Positions 1-11,035 of a stretch of DNA of 64,000 bases are shown here, piece by piece (position 1 is the first letter of the stretch; the number at the start of each line of letters is the position of its first letter). Source of the DNA: Panicum virgatum (lineage: Eukaryota; Streptophyta; Magnoliopsida; Poales; Poaceae). The notes below the pieces were generated by a model. The model had not been told where the DNA came from, did not search any database, and was given only the letters and a program-made list of their open reading frames with translations. The stretch is taken from assembly GCF_016808335.1 (NCBI RefSeq), contig NC_053147.1, positions 22,678,913-22,742,912 of the forward strand. Direction: 5' to 3'. The position numbers were made by a program, and so were the translations under genes.

Positions 1-1286
1 ATGAAATGTGCAATATGGTAGACTTTGTGAAAATCTCAACAAAATTATCACAATACTTAGTTTGCAAATATTCATATGTCCATATGACCTATGGAACAGA
101 ACCATCTTAATACAAAATATTGCATTAAGTATAACTTGTCTCCATCTAAACAACACAAGCTGCATTACCTTTATAGATGACCTTTATACCACATAACTTC
201 AGTATGTGACATATCATTCTGTTAAGCTATACACATTCATGTGTAGCTTTATACAATACAATATCAGAATGATTAATGGAATTGACCATTAAATGTCTAC
301 GTACTTAAAGATTATTATATATTGGTCTTTCCATATTCATGTAAAGCTTATTTTAATGATCTGAAATTTGGGGATCTTATAGATAACCAGAATCATGATA
401 TCCACGTAATCGGATCATGGATTATACCAAGTCCGTATGTGCTATTTTTAAGATATCAAAGATATTCTTAACTTCAATCTACCAACCTTAGATAGAATAG
501 CGCTGCTATTAGATAGCAAATTATTGCAAAAACAATATTCAGCCGGAAACTTTTGCAATATATGTATTAGCGCACAAATAGCACAGGGATAATGGACCAC
601 ATGTCTCATTATCTTAATTCAATCACTATGGCATAAAACAATCTCCCATCATGCCATTCTCTATCATGAGGTAGAACCACCATAGGAATCTTTTTCATAT
701 TGAATCATTCAATATGATGTGGATATAGATAGCTTTACTATAAAAAATCTAGGAGAAGATACTTGGATCCTAAACACAAAATAAAATTTTAGTTTAGACC
801 GTTATCTTTTATCTCTAACCTCCGTCGTTATAATAAGATTATAACGTGTTCTTGATAAGTGTTCATTACCAATGATGTCAAGATTATTGACAATCATACA
901 ATACCAGGAAATCCAACCAAAGACTCCGAAATGAACACCACGTGTGATCAATCTTGTATCCTTCAATTTAAGGAATACATACAAAGTCAATTGTACCAAA
1001 TTTGACTTAACTTCTTTAAGCCATATATCGACTTAAACAATATATGATATATATGTTGCAATTTTATATATAAGTATTGGAAATATGAACTCCTTCCTGG
1101 AAATTTCATAATATACCAAATCAAGTGATCATATGTAATCACTATATTTATCAACTATCAACTACAAAAATAGATGTTTTTTTGTACTGCTAGTTAAAAG
1201 TTAGTATCGGAAATTTATAATTTACCATGGAGAATAACCTGCATTGAAAATCAATGCTCCGGGCTTTGCGTAAACCCCTTGTGCTA
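1..1286 (-). pseudogene. Decayed Ty1/copia reverse transcriptase (3' half of the element)
   Basis: Read on the minus strand, this AT-rich stretch keeps recognisable pieces of copia reverse transcriptase. Next to position 1286 is the AQG-KPG segment that follows the conserved KARLVAQG box. Near 990-1030 is a YGLKK-WY segment matching the usual YGLKQ-WY box. Near 870-900 is a VNNLDIIG segment standing for the YVDDL catalytic box, with the catalytic Asp pair lost. No long frame is open, and stops and frameshifts are frequent. The same element resumes at 5002 on the far side of a solo LTR. The assignment rests on motif order rather than a database hit. The 3' LTR is not in view and probably lies left of the window. 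Confidence 0.7.
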
Positions 1287-2683
1287 TGTAACATCCCAAA
1301 ATTCACCAAGTTAAATCACACGCTAAAAATAATTTTCAAAATTATTTTGCATCGTTGAGCTCAAATCTTTTCTAAAACCCTTCCCGTCCGAACTCCTAAT
1401 CTCCCGAAATTCCCTGGCGATCCGCCGTCCCAACACCCGCATCAGTCACCATCTAATCTTTTCCCTGTTCTCCTCGTTTCTCATGCGCGTCGCTTCTCGT
1501 CGACGCCACGCCCGGCTCGCGACCGTCGCCGCGAATCCCGCCGGCGCCTCCTCTTCTTTTTCCCCTCTTTCCTTTTTCCTTTTCATCTTTTTCTTTTTCT
1601 CCCTTTTTCCTTTTTCTCTTTCTCTTTTTTTTTCTCTTCTCTTTCCTTCTCCTTCCTTCTCTTCCTTGTTGCCTGCTCACGCACGGACAAAGCTCCCCTG
1701 TGCCACGCGCTGCAGCACCCCCCGTGCCCACGCGTTCCACGCGCCGCGGGATGGCCGGCGCGCCGCTCGACGCTGCCTAAGCCGTCTCGTCGTCCTGTAC
1801 GCCGCCGAGAATCGCGCCGCCGCTCCGCGACACCCCGACGAGGCCAAACCACCATTAATGGCCACCGAGCTCGGCCACCGGCGCCCCCCCCCCCTCTCCA
1901 CCGCCTTTCCTCGCCTATAAGTAGGCCTCCGCGCAGCTCTCCACCTCCACGAACCCGCCCCCCACCGCGCGCCCTCCTTCCCAGGTTGCAGCGTCGCCGC
2001 CATAGCTGTCGTCGCCCACCTCCGCCCGCCGCCGTGGGCAGCCTGCCTCGCTCCATCCCAGCTCAAGGTGAGGAGGGGAATCGAACCCCCTAGGCCTCCT
2101 CTCCGTTCCCCCCCCCCCCCCACACACACACACACTTCCCGGCCTCCCTCGTGCCCAGGGCCGCTGGCTCCATGCCCCCCCTCCTGCGCCCTTTCCCCTG
2201 TCCGCCTCTGTGTCGGGAGGAAGAAGAAGGGGGCAATTTTGCCCCCAGGCCCCTCTCTTCTCTCCTTTTTGTTTAAGAGCCCTCCCACCTCTCTCTAGTC
2301 TTTTTCTAAAGAAACCCCTCCCTTATTCTTATCTAGGAATTAACCCCTCCACTACACAAAAATTATTATAGAAAGATCCCTGCCTCTTTTCCAGAGTAGT
2401 CCAAGTATTTTCCAAAATTCTAATCAAGCCCTGTCATCTCAAAAGTATTTACGAATAAGCCCCGAATCCTTAATTAGCCCCTAAATCTCTCTTTAACCTA
2501 TCATTCCATGCACCAAAAATCCACCAATTATCCCGAAATGTTACCACGCCATTACTAACATAGTTTTGGCCATGCCATTAGGAAACCGCCCAAAAATATT
2601 ACTTCTATCTCCATATCTTAATTGTTTCCAAATCGAGCTCAACGATAAAGCTTTTATTTCTTTTCTTGATTGGGTGCTTGTTT

Positions 2684-2848
2684 GTATACGTCGTAGATCA
2701 CGGTGTGAACGAGGGAGAGCCCGTCGACGAGCAGTACTGCGAGCAAGCGAACGAGGACCAGTTCCGCGACCCCGAGCCCGAAGGACAGTACTTCGACCAG
2801 GACCTCCCGGAAGGCTTTGAAGACCGCAAGTTCAATCCCGCCCTTTGA
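2684..2848 (+). other. Short acidic reading frame inside the Tekay-type LTR
   Basis: About 50 codons, strongly enriched in Glu, Asp and Gln, end in a basic stretch RKFNPAL and a TGA stop. The codons look constrained compared with the flanking noncoding LTR, and the piece has no convincing own ATG, as if entered from an upstream exon. Similar acidic frames sit in the other two Tekay-type LTRs (59180-59330 and about 15765-15860, both minus strand). It is reported as LTR-internal structure, not as an independent gene. Confidence 0.4.
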
Positions 2849-4129
2849 TACATGTTTTGTCCTAGTTTTTATAAACACAACCTATTGGCCTGTTTTATAA
2901 AATTGCATATGTTTTACCTGCTGAAAACACGGTTGGATAGCCACCCCTTGATTTGTTATAACCATTCCTTGACCACCTAGATTAATGTCTGAATGTGTTT
3001 TGTTTGGACGTTAATCGCTGCTAGAACGCTTAGGACCCTATACACAATACAACTTGTTTTATAAACAAAATGTGTGTGTGTGTGTGTGGGAAGGAAAAAT
3101 GTGAATTTTTGAAAGATGAGTTTAGACGGGATGGATGGCATTTCTGTGTGACTTGCCGATTGGTGTGCTTGTGCCTGTGTGGCAGAGCAAGGAAGGGAGA
3201 TATCCATCTTGTCACAATTAAGGACCGAGTTGGTGTGTCATCTCACCTAACTCCACTATCGTGCAAACCACTCGACCGTTGAATGGGCAACAGCTTAGCA
3301 TAAACCCCACTAGTTAGTCTGATAGCCATCAGGAGAGCTGAGAGTAGCGGGTGATCAAGGAGAAGTGATTAGTTCTGTGTGACATATGCCCCGGTGAAAA
3401 CCTCTATGATAGGTCAATGACCCCTTGGTGCATCCCGTGATGGCTAGTCAGGTCTAGCTAAAGTGGGTAATGGCTTTGTTGGGATCTGCACCGACACTAC
3501 GGTGATCGAGTTGTGGTACCCCGCTTGTGGGTAAAGTTGCACACCTCTGCAGAGTTAAAATCTATTCGAATAGTCGTGCCCACGGTACTGTGCGAGTTAC
3601 GGTGTGGTCACATAACTAGTGTTTATTTTGGGATGGGTTGGCGTGAGTTGTTTTGGGATAGGTGTCCGGCAGATGTGCCATGTGCTATGGCGGATGAGGA
3701 GTCCGGTATCAGCTTAAAACTTGGATCCTGTGTGGATCAACCCCTCGTATTACTCGGTACAAGAAAACTGGTCTTGGAAATATTTTCTTTCAAATGAACC
3801 CTTGCATAAAATATTGCTTTCCGCAAAAGTAAACCTTAACCTTATCCTTGAATTACCCTGTGCATTATACTCTATTTATTCCCCCTCTGTGGGTGTGATT
3901 GGACTTGCTGAGTACGTTTGTACTCACCCCATTTTTAATCTTTACAGAGGAAGACCCAGACTTCGTTCCCGAGGACGTCGAGTACGGTACCGTCCTGCTG
4001 ATGGGGACGTGGGTTCCCGATCTTCCGTCAGGTTCTGGATAACTCTCGTTGTAGGCGGAGCGAGACACACCGATCCGGCTTCAGATCCTAAGACCCGAAT
4101 CCAGCAATCTTAGCACCACAACTCCTCTG

Positions 4130-4830
4130 GTTATCAACCGTGTCACAACCCGGTTGACCTCGCCAAGAAGGCTAATCCCTGCAAGCGCAACGAAGAACAC
4201 AAGCAAGAACTCGAAAGAAACACAGCTCAAATAGAGTGACTCTGAAGATGAATGATTAATCTCACAAGTTGGGGTTTCACAAACCGATGAACGGCGACAA
4301 CTGTTCTTGACAGAATGAATCTAAGCAAAACCCAAGTAACCTAATGGCGGCTGCTGTGTATATAGAAGAGAGAGGCTAGGGGGGCGGCCAAGGGGGTGGC
4401 CGGGCAACCCTAGGGAGTACAAGGCCTTCGGGCCCAAAAACTGGCGTCGCTGCATCCAGGCAGATTCTGGTCGTCATGTTGTTTCGACGATTCCCGTCGA
4501 CTCCGAGCGTATTTTGATATGGGATCAGTTGGGTTGGAAAGCTTATCTCCTTAGCTTTCCAACGATATATAGAACGCCCAAAACGAAGCCCGTATGTGGC
4601 CTGGGCGTCCGTTTTCGTGAGGCCTGCTCCTGCAGTCCGAACCGGACTCGCGAATAAATCGGACTTCAATGTGGATTGGGCTTTGAACTCTATCTTCGCT
4701 TGGGCCTTGGTCATATGCGTATTGGTCATGTCCTCATCACCTGCACCCAACCTTGCCTGTGGATTAGGGTCACCCGCAGGAGATCCCGCATGGCGCAAGA
4801 CTCTGATGACCCCCTTTTTATAATTAATAT
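4130..4830 (-). mobile_element. Probable nested LTR fragment (boundaries unresolved)
   Basis: On the minus strand this stretch reads like a separate LTR. It has a TATA-like TCTATATACACAGC near 4350-4362, then a leader, then the TTGGCGAGGTCAACC segment at about 4150-4165 that often precedes the end of grass gypsy LTRs. The flanking sequence on both sides fits the host LTR better. No matching target duplication was found, so the ends are approximate and the identity is tentative. Confidence 0.35.
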
Positions 4831-5001
4831 CGTTGTGTGGGTGTGGGTTGTAATCCTCGCGATAGTGACGCTTCTCTGTCCATTACCGCATAGAGTTGTA
4901 CGGTGATGAACCATCTGATGTAATAAATGTGTCATCAGCCTCCTGGGACTGATGTTAGTATCACATTTAAATCTTCTCTTATGAGGGGACGCTTCATGCT
5001 A

Positions 5002-8000
5002 CTAGTTTTGCTTTAATCTCACCACCTCATTGTTCTCAATCCATTCTAGGATGAAAATACTTTTGTACCCACAGTAAAGGTACGTCTAGGTGTTGGCTTT
5101 ACTACCAAAAACACCTCTCTCCTAGTGAGCAAGACTATCTCTATATGTATAACTTTACTCAACAAGCTCCAGTAAGAGTGACAAAGCACTCTGGCCTGGT
5201 CTTATTAACTGGATAACTTTGAATAATATATACAATTTATTCAGAGAAGTTTGTATCGATACATGTAGTCTTTATATGAAATAATTCTCCGGTTATCAAA
5301 GCTTAAAAATGAACCCTAAATGACTCAACGTGACTTCCTTAAACGAGAGTCAAGGCTTTCCGAAATCCCAGCATCAGTATTTTGGTGCACCTCTGAGCTG
5401 GATTGTGGATTATAAATATCCACAGGACATAAAATGTCCTCTAGGTATCTTTCAACCAAAGGTTGAGTTGCATTTACTACATTAGAAGGAAAGTCTTCTA
5501 TTGCTAGCATGAATAATCTTGCTTTATGGCCATACTTCTCCCCCTCTTATTTACAATTGGGAGTTGAGTGGTTTTACTTAGTACCACTACTCTTTCTGGC
5601 ACAGACTTGCATTAGATTAATGATTAGTAAATGCATGTGACAGTTTATTTGCAATACTATGCAAATTAGTAATTCTTTGAACTCAAAGTTCAGTTAATTT
5701 AGTACGTGATTCTGAGCTTGAAATGCTTCATGCATTCAAATATTTTCCAGGTATTATATATGGTACTTCTAATCTCCCCCTAATGCCTGGAAAAGCTCAT
5801 TTATACTAAAATCCAGCATACAGGTTGTAAATAAATTCTCTCTAAGAGATCTATATACTGAACAATCGACGGAGATTTGAAATATCAGATTGATCCCCAA
5901 TTTTCTGTATGAACCCATTAATGTATGCTACGGTGGTGAGAGTGGTACATATACAATATAACTCAATCTTACGCAAATAGGAAATCATCATGTATTTCCA
6001 CATACTATATGCATATGGGGGATATGCAGTTAATCATAAGTCAGGAGTGTGTAAGTCCACCTGACTCCAACACGAAGTTGGCAATAGCAATTTAGTAATA
6101 ATGGTCCTGCTATGACTTCATGGCATACTTATAGATTCCAATTTATCTTCTTGGATATGTAAAGAAACTTTTGTTATACCAAACAATCGTCATTGCAGGT
6201 ACAAAAACTCAGTAGTGTTCGCGATAATGCTCATAACAAAAGGCATTATCTACCAAATGCATGGCTGAGTGTGTAAGCTTTACACACTCTAGATCATCCG
6301 ATAGATGTATCTATACAACCATGAAATGCTTGAACTGTCCGTACAATCTTTGTATCGGATCCATATATATTCTTTTGAATATGATGAAGGAATCTAATGA
6401 AGTCAACCTGATTTTAAGATAAGAGGGTCTTAAAATCTGTTTTCCTATGGTACTTACTATATCCATACTTTGGGAAAATCAGAATAAAAAGAATTGCCAA
6501 TAATTTTTCACGCATCCCTTTGAATGGCCAAATTTATCATTCCAAATCTTGAATGGATCAACAATGTGAAAAATTCTTATACGCAACATGTTGTACAGAA
6601 ATGGATGTATGCATAATACAACCAAAATGAGTCCTATCTCATTTCTTATATGCAATATCCAATGTTGTCTTCTTGTGTTTCCATATGAAAACACATTTGG
6701 ATATATGTATCTCTATGACTTGTTTAGATACGAGTTTAATTAAAATATAATTAAATATCCTCAATTTTTTGCGATGAAAATATCCTCAATTGTTAACTCA
6801 GTATTCATAGAAACAATGATAGTGGCAAATAATTGACCAAACTATCAATTTATACATTGCATCAGCGATGAACAAAATTATTCCTCTTCTTATCATAAGA
6901 ACCACGAATATTTTACTTATGTTATTATAGAGTTTGTGGTACAAAAATCCACTAGGCATATATCATTCCACATTGGAATGATCCCCGTACTATCTATATA
7001 TGACAAGAAATTAATGAAATTCTTGTCAAATATATAGAAATCCATAAATATTGTTGAGTATCAAATTTACCAATATGATACTCACAATAGTTATGCATTG
7101 ACAACAAGTGTTACAACATATTTTGATGGACAATATTAAATAATATCAAAGGACCATGAGATTATTCCAAATCTCATATCAAGTCATTCGAATTATAATC
7201 GATGATTTTGTTGTCCATAAATTTTAGACTCTCTTACGAAAAAAATAGGATCAATTTCCTAGAGGGCTTCAAATGCAGGATTGAAAACCCTTCAAATCTT
7301 ATGTCGTAGCTCCTATTTTATCCCTTATTGTTGTTTGATATAGATCAGTTTTCCTTCCATAAGATATTCTTTTCAATGATCTTTATGGATATTACTCCTT
7401 AACAACAGTAATGTATTATTTTCTTTGATCTATAATAAATGACTCCTAATTAAGTGTCATTAAATTGTTTTATTAGTCTATGGGATAAAACTAGTTAATG
7501 TACATTGTCCATGTGAGATATTGATGCCATCGAGAGAGAGTTCAATAGACTCCTCTGAAGTCAAAATCCAAAACATGTGACAAACTATTGATCTAATGAA
7601 TTTACACCTAAGGTAAACTCAAATCACTATGATGATGTTGTAATATCAAATGCAATATTTTATAATTGTATATATTATCATAGTTTTGGACCATTGTAGG
7701 TAACCATATAAATGTGTATACCATACAACGAATCATCATAAATTTTGTTGATACACAAAACAAATAATCTTTATGTCAGAAACATAGAGTAGATCGTCTT
7801 TATAGTAGGCAATGTAAATTACTGCCTAAGTATGGTCTCTGGGCAGAATAATTCACAAGGAATTAAATGCAGCCTTTGCTTAGGACTCTACTACCTTGTG
7901 TAAAATAAAACAATATGATGACAAAGAACAATCCAAAACTTTTATTTTGATTAAAAACACATCGTATGTAATCATCAAGTTTCAGAGAAATAAGATGTAG

Positions 8001-9839
8001 ACCTCTCAGTAATAGGTGATTAGATCACTGCTATGGCACGGTCTCAAGGCAGGATAATTTACAAGAAATTAAACGCAGCCAATGCCATAGTCTCCATTAC
8101 CTTGTGTTAATTAATCAAAATAATCAAGTATTTATATTGCATATTTCAATTCTAGATGGATTAAAGTCTTTTATCCAATGAGAACTTTGTTAAATTGCAA
8201 CTATGTAAACTAGCAAATTTAACAAGTATGTGGTGCAAATATGTTTTGGGGGCACCAATATATCCAATTCTATTATAAAAATTACAAATGTAACTTATAT
8301 GTTGGTGCAAAACAGGGGGTTGAGTGCACCAACATAGTTCAATTGAATTATCAAAGTCACATATGTAAAGAATATAATAGAATCAATATAGCATTGTAAT
8401 ATAATATAATCAAACCACAAAATATATTACAATGACAATTTCCAAACAACAACAAAACACAAAGTGCTATAGTTAGGTAGTAGCATAAATTATGCAAAAT
8501 CCCGTAGGATCAAAACAAAAAAAATACTTCCTATTTTAGCCCTCCTAGCAAAAATGGTTCGACTGCTATTTTGCCTTTTTGATTTAGGCTCATATGAGCC
8601 TAATTATATCAATCTTAATAACTATCAATTAATTAAGAGGATTTGATTTTGTTGCAACTAAAAATATTTGCCAAACAAAATCGACAAACTATGTATATTT
8701 AGACATGAATAAATTTCGGGTCTTTGAAACAAACCATGTATAGGAGAAAAAATCTACCATATATTTTCCTTGGGAAAAAATCGTTTGACGCCCCAGCGAG
8801 CGTCCGTAACCGCTCAAGCCGTCCCTTGCAAGCGCCGCCCCCTGCCCTTGGGGGCTGCCCCTTGGGGAGCCGCCGCTGCCGCCCCTCTGGGTGCCACGCG
8901 TATCGCCGCCGCATCCGGGCTCTGCACCGCCGACGCAACCATCGCCGGCGTGTGGCGCGGCGGCCTCCGCCGTCCGGTCCAAGCGCCGCCGGGTCCGCGT
9001 GCACCAGCTGCCGCCATTCGGCTGCCCGACACCGCCATCCGCCCGTCGTTGCCGTCTGTCTTTGGTGCCCCGCCGCTGGCGTGCTCCTCTGCCGAGCCAT
9101 GGAGCGCCGCTGCCACCGCCTGGACGTGCTGCCATCGCGGGCGCCGAGCGCCGCTGGGGGGCTGCGCCAAGTGCCGCCATTTGGGCTTTGGCCTAGCGCC
9201 GCCGCGCCCCTGCTGGGAGCCACCGTCGCCGCTTGGGCGCGCCACCACCTGCCCTGGAAGCCAGCCGCCGCCGCACCTTGGCCTCTATACCACCACGGCC
9301 GTCGCCAGCCCCAAGCGTCGTCGTCTCCAGGTCCGCGCGCGAACGTCGTTCGCCGCTGCGGAGGGCCACCGTGACGGAGCGCCATCTGCCTACCTCTGCG
9401 GCGTGCGCGCCGTGCCCCCATGCGCCGGCCAAGGGCCGGCCACCGGCGTATGTTGCCATTCTTGGCACTGCACCACCCCTGTGGATGAGGGACGGGCACC
9501 GAGGACACCGCGGGTGCCTCCGCTGCCACCGTCGTCGATGGCCTATCCCTCTCTCTGTTCTTCTCGTCAAGTTCTTCAACCACAGCGCCAACCACTTCTC
9601 CAGGGAATAGTGCATCGGCCTCTCTTCTCAGAGGAAATCAACGTGTCTGATAACGTATTGAGAATTAGAGTAGAATGGAATGATTGATATTCATTGATGG
9701 GATTGATTACATATATATAAACACGTCTAAAGGGCATGGTGTCCTTTCGTGTTTACCCTTTCGTGATAGGTAACCACCTAATGACTAATCTAATTAACTA
9801 TTACAGAAATTGATCACTAATTCTAATTTTTTCGTAACA
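5002..9839 (-). mobile_element. Degenerate Ty1/copia element, 5' portion (LTR, leader, gag and integrase region)
   Basis: This is the upstream half, on the minus strand, of the copia element whose reverse transcriptase lies at 1-1286. The 5' LTR is short (about 9652-9839) and begins TGTTACGAAAAAATTAG when read on the minus strand. It contains the CATTCATTCTACTCTAATTC-type tract common in such LTRs. It is followed by GTTATCAGACACG, a degenerate match to the initiator-Met primer site TGGTATCAGAGC. The gag/integrase part (5002-8690) is AT-rich and has no usable frame. Motifs are too worn to name a lineage. The element ends 205 bp upstream of the ATG of the gene at 10045. Confidence 0.65.
8790..9600 (-). 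other. GC-rich untranslated leader of the copia element
   Basis: About 800 bp of very GC-rich, GCC/GGC-repetitive sequence sits between the copia primer-binding site and the AT-rich body. All six frames stay open for long distances only because stop codons are rare at this composition. No frame shows recognisable protein features. It may be the element's own leader or captured host sequence; the sequence does not decide. Confidence 0.45.
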
Positions 9840-10044
9840 CGATCTACACAGCCATAGCCAGCTGCCGCTTGTGCCGGCGTCTCGACGACATGGTGCGCGA
9901 CGCGCTGCTCGAGCTGGCCGCCGGCGCCTGGGTCACGCTCGCGGCACTGCTGCTCCTGGCCGCGCTGGCCGTGCACGCCGAGCTCCTGCTCTCGGTCGCC
10001 CACTCCACTCGGCGGGGGCGTTGTCCAAAGATCCAGGGGAAGCC

Positions 10045-10846
10045 ATGGATTCGACGAGTCACCAGATCATGAACCCCGGTGGTGGTGAGGAGAGAACCAA
10101 CATGGGTGATTCCCAGCCTCTTAAAGTTGACCATCTTATTATGGATGAAGCCACGGTAAGCGCGAATCGTTCGACCATAGTTTTGCCAGAGGTTATTCTG
10201 AATTCGCTTGCTCCAAGAAGTTTGTGCCTGATCTGAGTCATGGCAAAACCCTGGTGTCACTTATGCAACGCCAAGATAGAACTTAATGAGTTTGCCGGCT
10301 TTGATTTTGTTTTATTTTCAACAGGAGGTGGAGGAGGAGTTTCCTACAAAAAGTGACGAAGCTACGCCACCGCCAGCGTCCGAAGAAGCGCATCCACCGC
10401 TGCCGGCAGCGTGGAGATATCTGTCCTGCCCCAGCGACCATGTGATGCTGCTCGGGTGCTCCGGCGACGAGTTCACGGTGCGCATCATGCCGTGCTTGGA
10501 AGGCTTGGAGCAGCAAAGCCTCCGCGAAGCCAACGGCGACCTGCGACCAGACGGTTGCCTCCGGCCTGCAACTGGGACTCTATCCGTCTACAACTGCGAA
10601 CCACACTACGACACGGTGTTCTGGGCATTCCCCGGGCAGGAAAAGTGTGTACCGGTGCCGGTGCCCTCCAGGGAGTCGGAGGCGGCGATGGTAGTGGAGG
10701 AGAACCCCGAGTCGTTCGTTCTCTCCGCCGACATTGTGGCCTTCTACAGGCCGATTGCTGGGAGGTCGGAGGTGCACATCATGCCGCGGAACGCGGTGGG
10801 GTTCATGCCGCTGTCCAATGTGGAGGAAGAAGGCAAGGCCTTGTGA
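10045..10846 (+). CDS. Two-exon gene of unknown function
   Basis: Gene model: exon 1 10045-10155 (ATG in GCCATGG context), intron 10156-10324 (GTAAGC...TTTTCAACAG, pyrimidine-rich acceptor), exon 2 10325-10846 (TGA stop). The join is phase 0 and gives 210 aa. The N-terminal ~75 residues are polar and acidic with a Pro/Glu-rich linker (PPPASEEAHPPLP). The following ~135 residues look like one folded domain with a repeated pattern: two segments of the form h-hIMP (FTVRIMPC and EVHIMPRN) spaced about 90 residues apart. No family is recognised. No membrane segment or signal peptide lies in the modelled frame. The copia LTR ends 205 bp upstream, so the promoter or a 5' exon may have been displaced. 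A hydrophobic frame at 9869-10044 lies in another phase. It could be a diverged orphan or part of a larger broken gene. Confidence 0.55.
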
Positions 10847-11035
10847 TCTCTTCACCCCCACGGCATCATCTACGCAGATTAGCAATGAGAGAGCTGGATA
10901 ATACTTGTACTTCAATGAAATATGGGTACATTAGCTAGGTTAGTATATAGATATCGCATTATCGCTACACAGCCTATTAATGCTGAAGCTAACGATATCG
11001 TACATCTTGGATTACTAATAGCGACTACCTCGCTG

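Larger units (their letters stand above)
1287..4996 (+). mobile_element. Solo LTR, Del/Tekay-type Ty3/gypsy, 3710 bp
   Basis: The sequence starts TGTAACATCCC and ends GGGGACGCTTCA. It is bounded by a perfect 5 bp target duplication, TGCTA, at 1282-1286 and 4997-5001. Removing the LTR and one TGCTA rejoins the minus-strand copia reverse transcriptase. There is no internal region or second LTR, so this is a solo LTR left by LTR-LTR recombination. It contains a long pyrimidine tract (1555-1670), a C-run followed by a CA tract (about 2110-2136), a short acidic reading frame (2684-2848) and a 7 bp hairpin (3909-3926). The family assignment comes from the TGTAACATCCC start and general layout known for chromoviral LTRs. 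A second LTR-like fragment is probably nested near its 3' end. Confidence 0.88.

Noticed and set aside
2123..2136. CA tract next to a C-run
   Set aside because: Simple sequence within the LTR, no functional meaning inferred.
8699..9687. Open frames of ~300 codons on both strands
   Set aside because: GC-driven open frames in the copia leader with no motif, and no preference for one frame.
9869..10072. Hydrophobic 67-codon frame upstream of the gene at 10045
   Set aside because: Out of phase with the modelled gene, with no splice link found; may be leftover of a 5' exon but unsupported.
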